This document shows positions 54,383-63,053 of a stretch of 64,000 bases of DNA, piece after piece (the first letter of the stretch is position 1; every line of letters starts with the position of its first letter). Under the pieces are notes generated by a model. The model was not told the origin of the DNA, did no database searches, and saw only the letters and a list, made by a program, of their open reading frames with translations. Source of the stretch: Bacteroides timonensis. GTDB taxonomy: Bacteria > Bacteroidota > Bacteroidia > Bacteroidales > Bacteroidaceae. The stretch lies in the NCBI RefSeq assembly GCF_000513195.1, contig NZ_CBVI010000001.1:124001-188000 (forward strand). The letters run 5' to 3'. The translations under genes were made by a program, and so were the position numbers.

Positions 54383-55405
54383 ATGAAGAAACATCAGACT
54401 TTCAAACCGCGGCAGCTCTCTACTATCTTTTGGCTACTCATTGCCGGCACTTTCTGGATACAATTCCTCAATATGTCGACCAGTATATGCGAAGCAACGC
54501 TTCTCACCATCTGCATAAGTGGCAGTTATATGCTGGTGAACCAATATCTATGCAACCATCTGCTGAAAAAAGCGATACGCACCAAGCAGATGAAACCTTT
54601 CTGGATATTGTTTATAGTGCTTTGCATCCCCACAAGTACACTGGTAGCTTCCTACTTCGTTCTCTTCCAGTATCTTGAACAAACAGGTATGTTCCCTGTA
54701 TCCAACATCTTCGTAGAGGGAGAAGAGAGCCTTCTTTTCAACTCTATCCTCTTGCTACCGGGTACATTGGTTATTAATCTCGCCTTCTGTGGCCTGTGCT
54801 TCTATTCGGAAAACCTGCAATTAGAAAAAGAGAAATCTCAATTCCTCTTCCAGACATTACGGCAGCAAATCACCCCTCACTTCATGTTCAATGTGTTGAA
54901 TCACATCAACATCCTGATACAGGATAATGCGCCTTTAGCTTCCTCCCTGTTAGAGAAATATTCCGATATCCTGCGCTACCAATTGTATAACGGTCAGAAA
55001 GATCTTATCAGCCTGGAACAGGAGATAGAATTCCTGCAAAACTACATAGCGATAGAAAACATTCGCTGGGAAGACAAACTGGCCGTAAGCACCGAATGGG
55101 AAGTAGAAGACGGCAGCATCGAATTCCCGCCTTTGTTATTACTGACATTCATAGAAAATGCCTTTAAACATGCATCGCACACACCCACGGAGAAAGGACA
55201 AGTACAGATACGGCTCAAACAAAATGTCCATCATATCCTTCTTGAAGTCGGCAACACCAGTTCCCCGCATCTGCAACGACCAGGCACCGGACTGGGACTG
55301 GCCAATGCAATCAAACGACTGGACATCCTGTTTCACAAGAAGTACCAGTTGTCCGTCAACCAAACAGATGCCTATTATCAAACCTCACTTAGCATTGAAA
55401 TATAA
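54383..55405 (+). CDS. LytS-like sensor histidine kinase
   Basis: 340 residues from the ATG at 54383; an in-frame ATG at 54335 would add 16 residues. Four membrane helices (about 13-150: STIFWLLIAGTFWIQFLNM, LLTICISGSYMLVNQ, FWILFIVLCIPTSTLVASYFVLF, NSILLLPGTLVINLAFCGLCF), then a His_kinase domain with QITPHFMFNVLNHINILI (phospho-acceptor His) and an ATP-binding domain (PPLLLLTFIENAFKHASH, GTGLGLANAIKRL). Overlapping stop/start spacing of 3 bases to the LytTR regulator shows that they form one system. TATCTTTG lies only 4 bases before the chosen ATG. Confidence 0.9.
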   Translation: MKKHQTFKPRQLSTIFWLLIAGTFWIQFLNMSTSICEATLLTICISGSYMLVNQYLCNHLLKKAIRTKQMKPFWILFIVLCIPTSTLVASYFVLFQYLEQTGMFPVSNIFVEGEESLLFNSILLLPGTLVINLAFCGLCFYSENLQLEKEKSQFLFQTLRQQITPHFMFNVLNHINILIQDNAPLASSLLEKYSDILRYQLYNGQKDLISLEQEIEFLQNYIAIENIRWEDKLAVSTEWEVEDGSIEFPPLLLLTFIENAFKHASHTPTEKGQVQIRLKQNVHHILLEVGNTSSPHLQRPGTGLGLANAIKRLDILFHKKYQLSVNQTDAYYQTSLSIEI

Positions 55406-55408
55406 AAG

Positions 55409-56152
55409 ATGAAAGACTCCCCTGAACAACAACCCCTGAAATGCCTCATCGTAGACGACGAACAAATCGCCATCAAAGGCATTGCCAACCACATCAGCAA
55501 ACTGGACTTTCTCACAGTCAACGCCACCTGTTCTTCTGCACTCGAAGCAAGAGGAATATTAGAAAACCAGTCTATCGACCTCATGTTTCTGGATATCAAT
55601 ATGCCCTATCTTTCCGGCATCGATTTCCTGAAATCATTGGATGAAGCACCGTTGACCATACTAACTACCGCCTACTCCGAATATGCCCTGGAAGGCTATC
55701 AACTCAATGTTGTTGACTACTTACTGAAACCAATTTCTTTTCAGCGTTTCTTCCAGGCAGTGACCAAGGCCGCCCATACCTTCAGAACCCAACTCTTACT
55801 GCAAAATAATGGAATAGAAGAAACCGCCCGGGAAATGTATATCAGGCAGGGGGATGCATTTACCCAGATATCCTGGAAAGATATACTATATGTAGAAGGT
55901 ATGCAGAACTATCTGAAACTGCACTTCAAGTCCAAAACTCTCGTCATCCATCAGACCATGGCTTCACTGGAAGAAATTCTGCCTCAAAGTGCCTTCTTCA
56001 GAATACACAAGTCTTTCCTTGTAAACCTCTCGCACATCGATTCCATTGCCAAAGGAAGAGTCTTCATCAATGGGAAAGAACTTCCAGTTTCAGCTCTGCG
56101 ACGGGAGGAATTACTGCAAACAGTAGTCTATAAGAATTTAATCAGCAAATAA
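55409..56152 (+). CDS. LytTR-family response regulator
   Basis: 247 residues. Receiver domain (CLIVDDEQIAIKGI, phospho-acceptor Asp in LMFLDINMPYLSGIDFL, LTTAYSEYALEGYQLNVVDYLLKPI) and C-terminal LytTR DNA-binding domain (YIRQGDAFTQISWKDILYVEGMQNYLKLH, FFRIHKSFLVNLSHIDSIAKGRVFINGKELPVS). Cognate of the sensor kinase 3 bases upstream. Likely to control nearby genes such as the barrel protein on the other strand, but no sites are evident. Confidence 0.95.
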   Translation: MKDSPEQQPLKCLIVDDEQIAIKGIANHISKLDFLTVNATCSSALEARGILENQSIDLMFLDINMPYLSGIDFLKSLDEAPLTILTTAYSEYALEGYQLNVVDYLLKPISFQRFFQAVTKAAHTFRTQLLLQNNGIEETAREMYIRQGDAFTQISWKDILYVEGMQNYLKLHFKSKTLVIHQTMASLEEILPQSAFFRIHKSFLVNLSHIDSIAKGRVFINGKELPVSALRREELLQTVVYKNLISK

Positions 56153-56213
56153 AAATTAGGCACATCCCTTCATGAACCATGACGGATTAGACAAGATTTC
56201 CGAATATTACATC

Positions 56214-56221
56214 TATCTTTG
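56214..56221 (+). promoter_or_regulatory. Promoter of the YitT gene
   Basis: TATCTTTG, 75 bases before the ATG at 56296, after the LytTR stop codon. Confidence 0.65.
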
Positions 56222-56295
56222 CAGGCGTAAACAAACAACGCACATTTTATAGAGAAAGTTTCTAAAACTCATTACCAAACTTACGCATAAAACAG

Positions 56296-57186
56296 ATGAA
56301 AACAATCGTAAACGTCCCTACTAAGCAAAGCCTGATTCGGGAAACAAGAGATTATTTAATGATCGCCCTCGGATTAATTCTTTATGGTATAGGCTGGACA
56401 GTATTTCTGTTGCCCAATGACATTACCACCGGAGGAGTGCCGGGTATCGCCTCCATAGTCTATTTCGCCACCGGCTTCCCTGTGCAGTACACTTATTTCA
56501 GCATCAACCTCATCCTGTTACTACTCTCCATCCGCATCCTGGGCTGGAAGTTCAGTATCAAAACAGTGTTTGCCGTATTCACCCTGACATTCTTCCTTTC
56601 CATCATTCAGAGACTGGCAAGCGGCGTGGTCTTACTGCACGATCAGCCTTTCATGGCGTGCGTCATCGGTGCATCCCTCTGCGGAGGCGGCATAGGCATC
56701 GCCTTTTCTTCCAACGGTAGCACAGGCGGAACGGATATCATTGCCGCCATCATCAACAAATACCGGGATATCACATTAGGCCGTGTAATGCTGATCTGTG
56801 ACCTGATTATCATTTCTTCCAGTTACTTTGTGTTGAAAGATTGGGAGAAGGTGGTTTACGGTTATGTAACCCTGTACATTTGCAGTTTTGTTCTGGATCA
56901 GGTAGTGAACAGTGCCCGGCAATCCGTACAGTTCTTTATCATCAGTGAGAAATATGATGAAATAGCCCGGCACATCAATGTATATCCACACCGGGGCGCC
57001 ACCGTCATTAATGCTTCCGGATTTTATAGCGGTAAGGAACAAAAGATGTTGTTCGTACTTGCCAAGAAGCGCGAATCAACAATTATTTTCCGATTGATAA
57101 AGGATATAGATCCAAATGCATTTGTATCACAAAGTGCGGTAATCGGAGTATACGGGGAAGGGTTCGACAGAATAAAGGTGAAATAG
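56296..57186 (+). CDS. YitT-family membrane protein
   Basis: 296 residues. Five to six membrane helices in the first two thirds (LIALGLILYGIGWTVFLLPNDITTGGVPGIASIVYFATG, INLILLLLSIRILGW, VFAVFTLTFFLSIIQR, CVIGASLCGGGIGIAFSSNGSTGGTDIIAAI) and a C-terminal DUF2179 domain (FFIISEKYDEIARHINVYPHRGATVINASGFYSGKEQKML). Role unknown, possibly a transporter. Its stop codon TAG overlaps the first unit of the 7-bp-period array. Confidence 0.94.
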   Translation: MKTIVNVPTKQSLIRETRDYLMIALGLILYGIGWTVFLLPNDITTGGVPGIASIVYFATGFPVQYTYFSINLILLLLSIRILGWKFSIKTVFAVFTLTFFLSIIQRLASGVVLLHDQPFMACVIGASLCGGGIGIAFSSNGSTGGTDIIAAIINKYRDITLGRVMLICDLIIISSSYFVLKDWEKVVYGYVTLYICSFVLDQVVNSARQSVQFFIISEKYDEIARHINVYPHRGATVINASGFYSGKEQKMLFVLAKKRESTIIFRLIKDIDPNAFVSQSAVIGVYGEGFDRIKVK

Positions 57187-57288
57187 CTACGAGTTACGAG
57201 TTACGAGCTACAAGTGACAAGTAGTTTCAAAGTGCGATAGCAAAACACAGCGCAGCTACTTGTCACTTATAGCTTGTAGCTCGTAGCC
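57186..57288. repeat. 7-bp-period inverted array between convergent genes
   Basis: Units GCTACGA, GTTACGA, GTTACGA, GCTACAA, GTGACAA step by 7 bases from 57186 to 57220; inverse units (CTTGTCA, CTTATAG, CTTGTAG, CTCGTAG) run 57259-57286. The left arm overlaps the YitT stop. The right arm encodes the end of the DUF3256 protein (GYELQAISDK). Could form a hairpin with a loop of about 30 nt and stop transcription from both sides. Confidence 0.82.
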
Positions 57289-57912
57289 ACCTTCTTTCCA
57301 AATATACACTACAGGGCGGCGGAGATACGGTTTCAGTTTCTCTGCCGCTTCTTTATCCATATAGTCAGTAGTTGTAAAAGTAAAGGTCAGTGTATTGTCC
57401 TTTGCAGAAAGATCGGCTTTCATCAGCAACATATCTGCCTGTTCGCCGGCATCTCTCACTTCATAATCCATCACCGTATCGGGTAATGACAGGAAATCTT
57501 TCATTACAGGAGGCGTGAGGAAAGAAGAAGCGGGCAATTCTTCCCAACCGGTGGTATAGAAATGGACATCACTATCACAAGCAGGGGCACAAGCTGTAGA
57601 TACGGTACAGATTACTTTCGTGCTGTCGCTCGTAGCCAGCAGTTTCATTTGCCAGGAGCTTTGCGGTGTCATCTGGATACGGATATAGTCGGGAGCAAGC
57701 TCCGTCATTTCCGATTTGCCGCCAAAACGGTTGGTTACTTCCGCTTTCATCTTACTTTCAAGGAAGTCGATACAGTCGGCACGGTTCACGGCAGTAAGCA
57801 ACGGACTGAGGCTATCGGGCATATTTTTGAAAAAGGTTTTAGCTTCCTGGGCTTGCAGAGAACACGTCCAGGCACAAGCCAAACACAAAAACATAGTCAA
57901 TTTCTTCATCAT
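57256..57912 (-). CDS. DUF3256-like secreted protein
   Basis: 218 residues, signal peptide ending LQAQ (about residue 21). The body (AKTFFKNMPDSLSPLLTAVNRADCIDFLESKMKAEVTNRFGGKSEMTEL, FTTTDYMDKEAAEKLKPYLRRPVVYIW) fits the Bacteroides DUF3256 family; function unknown. The last residues, GYELQAISDK, are encoded by the 7-bp repeat array, so the ancestral end was probably near YIWKEGG. Confidence 0.85.
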   Translation of the reverse strand: MMKKLTMFLCLACAWTCSLQAQEAKTFFKNMPDSLSPLLTAVNRADCIDFLESKMKAEVTNRFGGKSEMTELAPDYIRIQMTPQSSWQMKLLATSDSTKVICTVSTACAPACDSDVHFYTTGWEELPASSFLTPPVMKDFLSLPDTVMDYEVRDAGEQADMLLMKADLSAKDNTLTFTFTTTDYMDKEAAEKLKPYLRRPVVYIWKEGGYELQAISDK

Positions 57913-57962
57913 ATTATTTTTCTGTTATTCCTATTTTGTATTTTATTACTTCAACACAATCT

Positions 57963-58433
57963 TCAGAGCCAGGAGCATATCTCTTCAAGAAAACGTGCAT
58001 CTGTTTCGTCAAAGGTATTCAGGCTTTCACTATCTATATCGAGCACACCCCACACCTCGCCATTCTCACGAATCAACGGAACAACGATCTCCGAGCGCGA
58101 CAACGAACTGCAAGCTATATGTCCGGGGAATGCATCTACATCGGGCACCACCAACGTCTCCGCCTTAGCCCATGCCGTGCCGCAAACACCCCGTTCTTTC
58201 CGGATACGTGTGCAGGCTATCGGTCCCTGAAAAGGGCCCAATACCAGTTCTTCTTCTTTCACCAGATAGAATCCCACCCAAAAGAAACCGAAAGTCTCTT
58301 TCAGCGCAGCCGAAACATTTGCCAGATTGGCTATAAGGTCATTTTCACCTTCAATCAGGCTCTTTATCTGGGGAAGCAAAGTCTGATACTTTTCAGCCTT
58401 GCTGCCATTGCTGATACATAAATCTTCTGCCAT
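57963..58433 (-). CDS. Free methionine-(R)-sulfoxide reductase (GAF domain)
   Basis: 156 residues. GAF-fold reductase of free methionine R-sulfoxide. Cys74 (GPIACTRI), Cys84 (RGVCGTAW) and Cys108 (FPGHIACSS) occupy the conserved positions of this family, spaced 10 and 24 residues apart. Further motifs SEIVVPLI and GVLDIDS. Cytoplasmic. It starts 17 bases after the EamA transporter stop, so they are likely cotranscribed. Confidence 0.94.
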   Translation of the reverse strand: MAEDLCISNGSKAEKYQTLLPQIKSLIEGENDLIANLANVSAALKETFGFFWVGFYLVKEEELVLGPFQGPIACTRIRKERGVCGTAWAKAETLVVPDVDAFPGHIACSSLSRSEIVVPLIRENGEVWGVLDIDSESLNTFDETDARFLEEICSWL

Positions 58434-58450
58434 ATATTCTATCTTGAGAT

Positions 58451-59347
58451 TTATTTACTTCCCAAATATAAGAAGAACATTCCAATCAATACCAAAATGA
58501 GGTCGACAGCCTTGCTTTTTAAATTCTTTTCACGGAAGAAGAGCGCTCCGAAAAGGAAGGAAACCACTACACTGCCACGGCGAACCATTGAGACTATGGA
58601 AATCATGGAGTCTTCATAACTCAGGGCATAGAAGTAGGCAAAGTCGGCGGCACTGAGGAAGATGGATATCAGGATGATGGTCCAGTCCCAACGGAAAGGG
58701 GTACTTTCTTTTCGCTTGGGATACCACAGCAAAAGAATGATGGGACACATTATAAATACCTGATAAACATTATACCACGACTGCACCACCATAGGATTGA
58801 ATTGCTTCATCAGATACTTGTCATAAAGTCCGCTGATAGCTCCGGTGATGGCAGCCAGCACGATGAAGTAAATCCATTTGTTATGTTTAAAGTCAATGCC
58901 TTCCTTCTTACCGGAACGACTCAGCATAAAGAAAGAAAGTATGGCAAGCATGACTCCGATCCATTGATACAGGTTCAGACGTTCACCGAATATCAGCATG
59001 GCACCCACCAGCACCATTACAGGGCGGGTAGCATTAATCGGGCCGACAATCGTCAACGGCAAATGCTTCATGCCAAAGTAACCGAATATCCAGGAAGATA
59101 GAACGATAAACGACTTGACAATGATAAACTTATGTACTTCCCAGCCTACAACAGGCACTTCAAACATTGTTCCGTTCAAAGCAGGAGTAAAAGCGGAAAT
59201 CAGTATGAAAGGAAGAAATATCAGGCTGGAGAATACCGTATTCAGAAACAGAACGGGAAGCACAGCATTATCGCGCAATGATTTCTTCTTAAATGCATCA
59301 TAAAAACCCAGCAAGGCAGCTGAGAGAAAGGCGAGTAATAACCACAT
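58451..59347 (-). CDS. EamA/DMT-family transporter
   Basis: 298 residues with about ten hydrophobic helices in two repeats, as in drug/metabolite exporters (WLLLAFLSAALLGFYDAFKKKSLRD, MKHLPLTIVGPINATRPVMVLVGAMLIFGERLNLYQWIGVMLAILSFFML, ISGLYDKYLMKQFNP, MISIVSMVRRGSVVVSFLFGALFFREKNLKSKAVDLILVLIGMFFLYLG). Substrate cannot be inferred. It lies between truA and the sulfoxide reductase on the same strand. Confidence 0.92.
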   Translation of the reverse strand: MWLLLAFLSAALLGFYDAFKKKSLRDNAVLPVLFLNTVFSSLIFLPFILISAFTPALNGTMFEVPVVGWEVHKFIIVKSFIVLSSWIFGYFGMKHLPLTIVGPINATRPVMVLVGAMLIFGERLNLYQWIGVMLAILSFFMLSRSGKKEGIDFKHNKWIYFIVLAAITGAISGLYDKYLMKQFNPMVVQSWYNVYQVFIMCPIILLLWYPKRKESTPFRWDWTIILISIFLSAADFAYFYALSYEDSMISIVSMVRRGSVVVSFLFGALFFREKNLKSKAVDLILVLIGMFFLYLGSK

Positions 59348-59375
59348 GGTTCTTAGTTAATTAATTGTTAGTTAT

Positions 59376-60137
59376 TCAGTTATTATCTGCGATGAATAAT
59401 TCCCCGGGATATGTGACATCTACCAGAAACAGAGCATTGCCCGGAACGGATGTACCAGCCTTGCAACGGTCTTTCTGTTCAATGACCCGGCGAAAACCAT
59501 CAACGGTGAGCTTACCACGGCCTACTTCGAGCAAAGTGCCGACAACGGCACGAACCATATTGCGCAGGAAACGGTCCGCCTGAATGGTGAATACCCAGGT
59601 TACATCGTCTATCTGAGTCCAGGCGGCATGCATGATGCGGCAGTTGTTTGTTTTTACGTCCGTATGCAGTTTGCTGAAACTGGTGAAGTCTGTATAATTA
59701 AACAAACTACGGGCCGCTTCGTTCATTCGTTCGAAGTCGGGTGTCTGGAAAAGACGACAACGGTATTGACGATTGAAGGGAGACTTTGCCGTAGTCACGT
59801 AGTATTTATACATGCGTGCCGTTGCATCAAAGCGGGCATGCGCATCGGGCTTCACTGCACGGAGGCGGTAAACAGAAATATCGGGCGGCAAAAGGCGGTT
59901 TAGTTTGTCGGTAAAGAAAGCCGTATCAAGCGGTTCGTCACTATCAAAGTGGGCAACCATCAGAGAAGCATGCACCCCGGCATCGGTACGTCCGGCACCA
60001 ATAACCTCTACTTCACGGCGCATCAGTGTGGCAAGTGCACGCATCAGACACTCTTGTACACTGTCTCCGTTGGGTTGTATCTGCCAGCCGTGGTAGGCGG
60101 TTCCGTCGTAAGCTAAATAAATAAAATACCGTTGCAT
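59376..60137 (-). CDS. truA: tRNA pseudouridine synthase A
   Basis: 253 residues. Makes pseudouridine at positions 38-40 of the tRNA anticodon stem. [23 protein letters not shown] start, catalytic Asp52 in [23 protein letters not shown], and the [21 protein letters not shown] block. Full length. It begins the leftward group truA-EamA-sulfoxide reductase. Confidence 0.97.
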   Translation of the reverse strand: MQRYFIYLAYDGTAYHGWQIQPNGDSVQECLMRALATLMRREVEVIGAGRTDAGVHASLMVAHFDSDEPLDTAFFTDKLNRLLPPDISVYRLRAVKPDAHARFDATARMYKYYVTTAKSPFNRQYRCRLFQTPDFERMNEAARSLFNYTDFTSFSKLHTDVKTNNCRIMHAAWTQIDDVTWVFTIQADRFLRNMVRAVVGTLLEVGRGKLTVDGFRRVIEQKDRCKAGTSVPGNALFLVDVTYPGELFIADNN

Positions 60138-60163
60138 ACTCTTTTGCTTTCATTTTTCGGGCG

Positions 60164-60171
60164 CAAAGGTA
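60164..60171 (-). promoter_or_regulatory. truA promoter
   Basis: Reads TACCTTTG on the minus strand, about 27 bases before the truA ATG. Confidence 0.65.
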
Positions 60172-60212
60172 CAAAAATAAGGCTATAAGGAAGAACTCTC
60201 TTTTCTTTTTCC

Positions 60213-60220
60213 TACTTTTG
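60213..60220 (+). promoter_or_regulatory. Promoter of the DUF5715 gene
   Basis: TACTTTTG, 29 bases before the ATG at 60249. Confidence 0.65.
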
Positions 60221-60248
60221 TGCCCACATAAAAACATTTTCAAGCAAT

Positions 60249-60932
60249 ATGCAACAAAGATACAATAAACTTCCGCTTTTATTTTTAGCAATACTTATGG
60301 CCGGAACTTCCCTTGCCGGATGCAAAAAGAAAGATATGTCCCTCAAACTGAACGAACCGCGAAATATTAAAGGAGTAATCAGTTACAGACGAACCTTCGG
60401 TGACTTGAATGAAGCGCATCTGAATATTGCACAAGCCATAGGCATTACGCCAATTGCCTCCCGCAAAGAGGCTGAACACATGAAGGAAAAACTTCAGCAC
60501 ATCGAAACGAATGATTTATATGTAGTAGACTCGCTGACACATTCCATCCCATATCTCATTAAAGGTGCAGCACAACTATTAGATACCATCGGTGCTAATT
60601 TCCTCGATTCGCTGACAGCCAAAGGACTCAATCCGAATAAGATTATCGTAACCTCCGTACTCCGTACACAGGATGACGTAAAACGCTTGCGCCGCCGCAA
60701 TGTAAATGCTTCTGCAAACTCCGCACACTCCTACGGGACAACGTTCGATGTCAGTTGGAAGCGTTTTGAGAAAGTGGAAGATGAAGATGGACGCCCACTA
60801 CAGGATGTCAGTTCAGATACATTGAAACTCGTACTCTCCGAAGTATTGCGCGACTTGCGGAAAGCGGATAAATGCTATATAAAGTATGAGTTGAAGCAAG
60901 GATGCTTCCATATTACGACGAGAGGAAAATAA
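60249..60932 (+). CDS. DUF5715-like lipoprotein
   Basis: 227 residues. Lipoprotein leader ends SLAGC (Cys25). The middle (LYVVDSLTHSIPYLIKGAAQLLDTIGANFLDSL, IIVTSVLRTQDDVKRLRRRNVNASANSAHSYGTTFDVSWKRFE) resembles a D-Ala-D-Ala-peptidase-like fold (SAHSYGTTFD is close to the M15-type SxHxxGxAxD pattern), ending YELKQGCFHITTRGK with a further His. It may act on cell-wall peptides; the assignment to DUF5715 is by resemblance. Confidence 0.8.
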   Translation: MQQRYNKLPLLFLAILMAGTSLAGCKKKDMSLKLNEPRNIKGVISYRRTFGDLNEAHLNIAQAIGITPIASRKEAEHMKEKLQHIETNDLYVVDSLTHSIPYLIKGAAQLLDTIGANFLDSLTAKGLNPNKIIVTSVLRTQDDVKRLRRRNVNASANSAHSYGTTFDVSWKRFEKVEDEDGRPLQDVSSDTLKLVLSEVLRDLRKADKCYIKYELKQGCFHITTRGK

Positions 60933-60946
60933 CAAATTAGGTATTT

Positions 60947-62458
60947 TCATTCTTCCATCATCCTCCACGCCAACGGCAGACACGTCACGATATCCCCGGC
61001 TGTCATTCCTATCGCCCCATACTTCTTGCAAGCGATATCTCCGGCAAGCCCGTGAACGTACATCGCCAGACAAGCTGCATCTTCCGAAGCATACCCTTGT
61101 GCCAACAAAGCCAGCACTACACCCGTCAACACATCTCCACTGCCGCCTGTTGCCATACCCGGATTACCTGTAGTATTAAAATAGCACTTCCCTTGCGGAG
61201 TAATAACCACAGAATAAGCACCTTTCAAGATGATATATGTTCCTGATGTTCGCGCCAACTCACGTGCTTTCGTTAAGCGTTCATAAGAGTCCTGACATTT
61301 TCCTACCAACCGTTCCAGCTCTTTCGGATGCGGTGTCAGAATACTCCCTTTCGGTAAGCATCCGATATAATTGCGATGCCCTGCCAGTACATTCAAAGCA
61401 TCAGCATCCACTACCATAGGAGATAAACAACTGTCTATCTGTTCCAATACCGCACCCTCTGTTTCTTCCGCCTTGCCCAAACCCGGGCCGATGCCCACTG
61501 CCTGATAATCATCCGTATCCGTAGGACAGGCAAAACAGGTATCACTGGGGTCCAGTTCCGTCATAGCCTCCGGCACGGAAGTCTGCACAATCATATTGTT
61601 ACAATAAGGCACATGCATCGTCAGCAACCCTACCCCAGAGCGCAGGCAAGCTTTTGCGGCAAGCACCGACGCTCCCGCCATTCCTTGCGAACCGGCAATA
61701 AGCAAGGCGCGTCCAAAGTCCCCTTTATGGGCAAACTTATTTCTCGGTTTCAACAGATCCTGCATATCCTCAGCCTCCAGCAGACTATAATCAGTCTCCA
61801 TCTCCTCTATCGCATCTTCACTCAGACCGATATCCAGCAATTCCCATTCACCCACGAACTCCTGATTCTCAGCAAAGAGAAAAGCCAGCTTCGGCAATTG
61901 CAGACTCAGCGTCACATCCGCCCGGACAATATTAGCTTTGATATTGAAGGTATTCTCCTCCCCCATCAATCCCGAAGGAACATCAATAGCCACAATCTGT
62001 GCCGACGAAGCATTGATATACTTCACCACGGCAGCAAAACCACCACTTAGCGGCTTGTTCAATCCACTACCGAACAGTCCGTCGATAACCACATGGTCAA
62101 CCGTCAGCACGGGCGGGACGAATTGTGATGTCACTTCATGGAAATCCACATTCTTCACATCCGCCAGTCGTTCCTTGTTCGCCTCGCAATCAGGAGAAAG
62201 CTCTCCTTTGGTATTAAACAGATAAACTGATACCTGGTAACCCTTTTCCGCCAGCAATCGGGAGACTGCCAATGCATCTCCACCATTATTGCCCGGTCCG
62301 GCAAATACCGTAATCGGTGTTTCAGCCTCCCAGCGTTTCGTAATCGCTTTTGTCAATGCCTGCGAAGCACGCTCCATCAGGTCGATGGAAGCAATCGGTT
62401 CATTCTCTATGGTGTAAGCATCCAACTCTTTGATGCTTTGAGTAGGAAATATCTTCAT
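60947..62458 (-). CDS. nnr: Bifunctional NAD(P)H-hydrate repair enzyme
   Basis: 503 residues, both halves present. N-terminal YjeF_N epimerase domain (FAGPGNNGGDALAVSRLLAEKGY, VVIDGLFGSGLNKPLSG, AIDVPSGL) and C-terminal ADP/ATP-dependent dehydratase domain (GRALLIAGSQGMAGASVLAAKACLRSGVGL, ILTPHPKEL, GNPGMATGGSGDVLTG). Repairs hydrated NADH and NADPH. The start MKIFPTQSIKELDAYTI is the family start. A palindrome sits in its promoter. Confidence 0.97.
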   Translation of the reverse strand: MKIFPTQSIKELDAYTIENEPIASIDLMERASQALTKAITKRWEAETPITVFAGPGNNGGDALAVSRLLAEKGYQVSVYLFNTKGELSPDCEANKERLADVKNVDFHEVTSQFVPPVLTVDHVVIDGLFGSGLNKPLSGGFAAVVKYINASSAQIVAIDVPSGLMGEENTFNIKANIVRADVTLSLQLPKLAFLFAENQEFVGEWELLDIGLSEDAIEEMETDYSLLEAEDMQDLLKPRNKFAHKGDFGRALLIAGSQGMAGASVLAAKACLRSGVGLLTMHVPYCNNMIVQTSVPEAMTELDPSDTCFACPTDTDDYQAVGIGPGLGKAEETEGAVLEQIDSCLSPMVVDADALNVLAGHRNYIGCLPKGSILTPHPKELERLVGKCQDSYERLTKARELARTSGTYIILKGAYSVVITPQGKCYFNTTGNPGMATGGSGDVLTGVVLALLAQGYASEDAACLAMYVHGLAGDIACKKYGAIGMTAGDIVTCLPLAWRMMEE

Positions 62459-62570
62459 ATTTATCTTTCTCTATTATTGTTCAAATTCCAAGCTATAAAT
62501 TTCATCAAGAATAAAAATCTACCTCACGTCGGATTGTTTCATCCGCATCAAAGTCATATTTCATTTCTTA

Positions 62571-62603
62571 CAAAGATAAATTGTATTTTATAAAATACAA
62601 AAC
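62571..62603 (-). promoter_or_regulatory. nnr promoter with a perfect 20-bp palindrome
   Basis: On the minus strand: TTTTG, a 19-base spacer and TATCTTTG (plus-strand 62571-62578), an ideal promoter. The spacer is almost entirely occupied by the perfect palindrome TTGTATTTTATAAAATACAA (62581-62600). A regulator binding there would block RNA polymerase directly. Confidence 0.65.
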
Positions 62604-62617
62604 ATTATCGCTCAGAA

Positions 62618-62680
62618 ATGAGCTAAATGATAATTTAGAGGAGAATGGGTACGCGGACGACGCGGATCAATTTAGCTCAT
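62618..62680. repeat. Inverted repeat in the intergenic region
   Basis: ATGAGCTAAA (62618-62627) and TTTAGCTCAT (62671-62680) form perfect 10-bp arms enclosing TACGCGGACGACGCGGATC. Nature unknown. Confidence 0.6.
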
Positions 62681-63013
62681 AACCGTACAAAAACGAATTA
62701 ATTCATTGTTTTAACTGTTTATTTGTCCTAATTTATAATCATCGAAAATTGGTTTTGTAAATACTTAATTATCAGGTGTGTTATAATCAGGGTATCATAC
62801 TGAGACCCCCTAAGTATGCGACTGCTCTCGCAAATGCTTTGTTTTATAAATATTTATTATTTATATTGAAGGTATTTGTCATATCGGATTATCGTTTTGT
62901 TCATAACTCCTACAAGAAGAAACCTGAAAAACAAATAAACCATAAAAGAAAAGCCATACATCTAAATAACCTTTTTTATTTGCTGGAAAACACACATTCT
63001 GTTGCATCTTTTA
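62681..63013 (+). other. Intergenic, no gene seen
   Basis: AT-rich. A frame from 62776 has no recognisable protein features and runs into the promoter and start of the Crp-like gene, so I do not call it. Confidence 0.5.
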
Positions 63014-63021
63014 TATTTTTG
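63014..63021 (+). promoter_or_regulatory. Promoter of the second Crp-like gene
   Basis: TATTTTTG, 33 bases before the ATG at 63054. Confidence 0.65.
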
Positions 63022-63053
63022 CTATCAATAAGACAAAAACTAAATCTACACAC

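Noticed and set aside
54175..54678. Open frame of 167 codons over the divergent promoter and start of the LytS-like gene
   Set aside because: It overlaps the kinase gene in another frame and covers the intergenic region; no family features.
57562..58421. Plus-strand frames opposite the DUF3256 and sulfoxide reductase genes
   Set aside because: Both minus-strand genes have clear family motifs; the plus-strand products have none.
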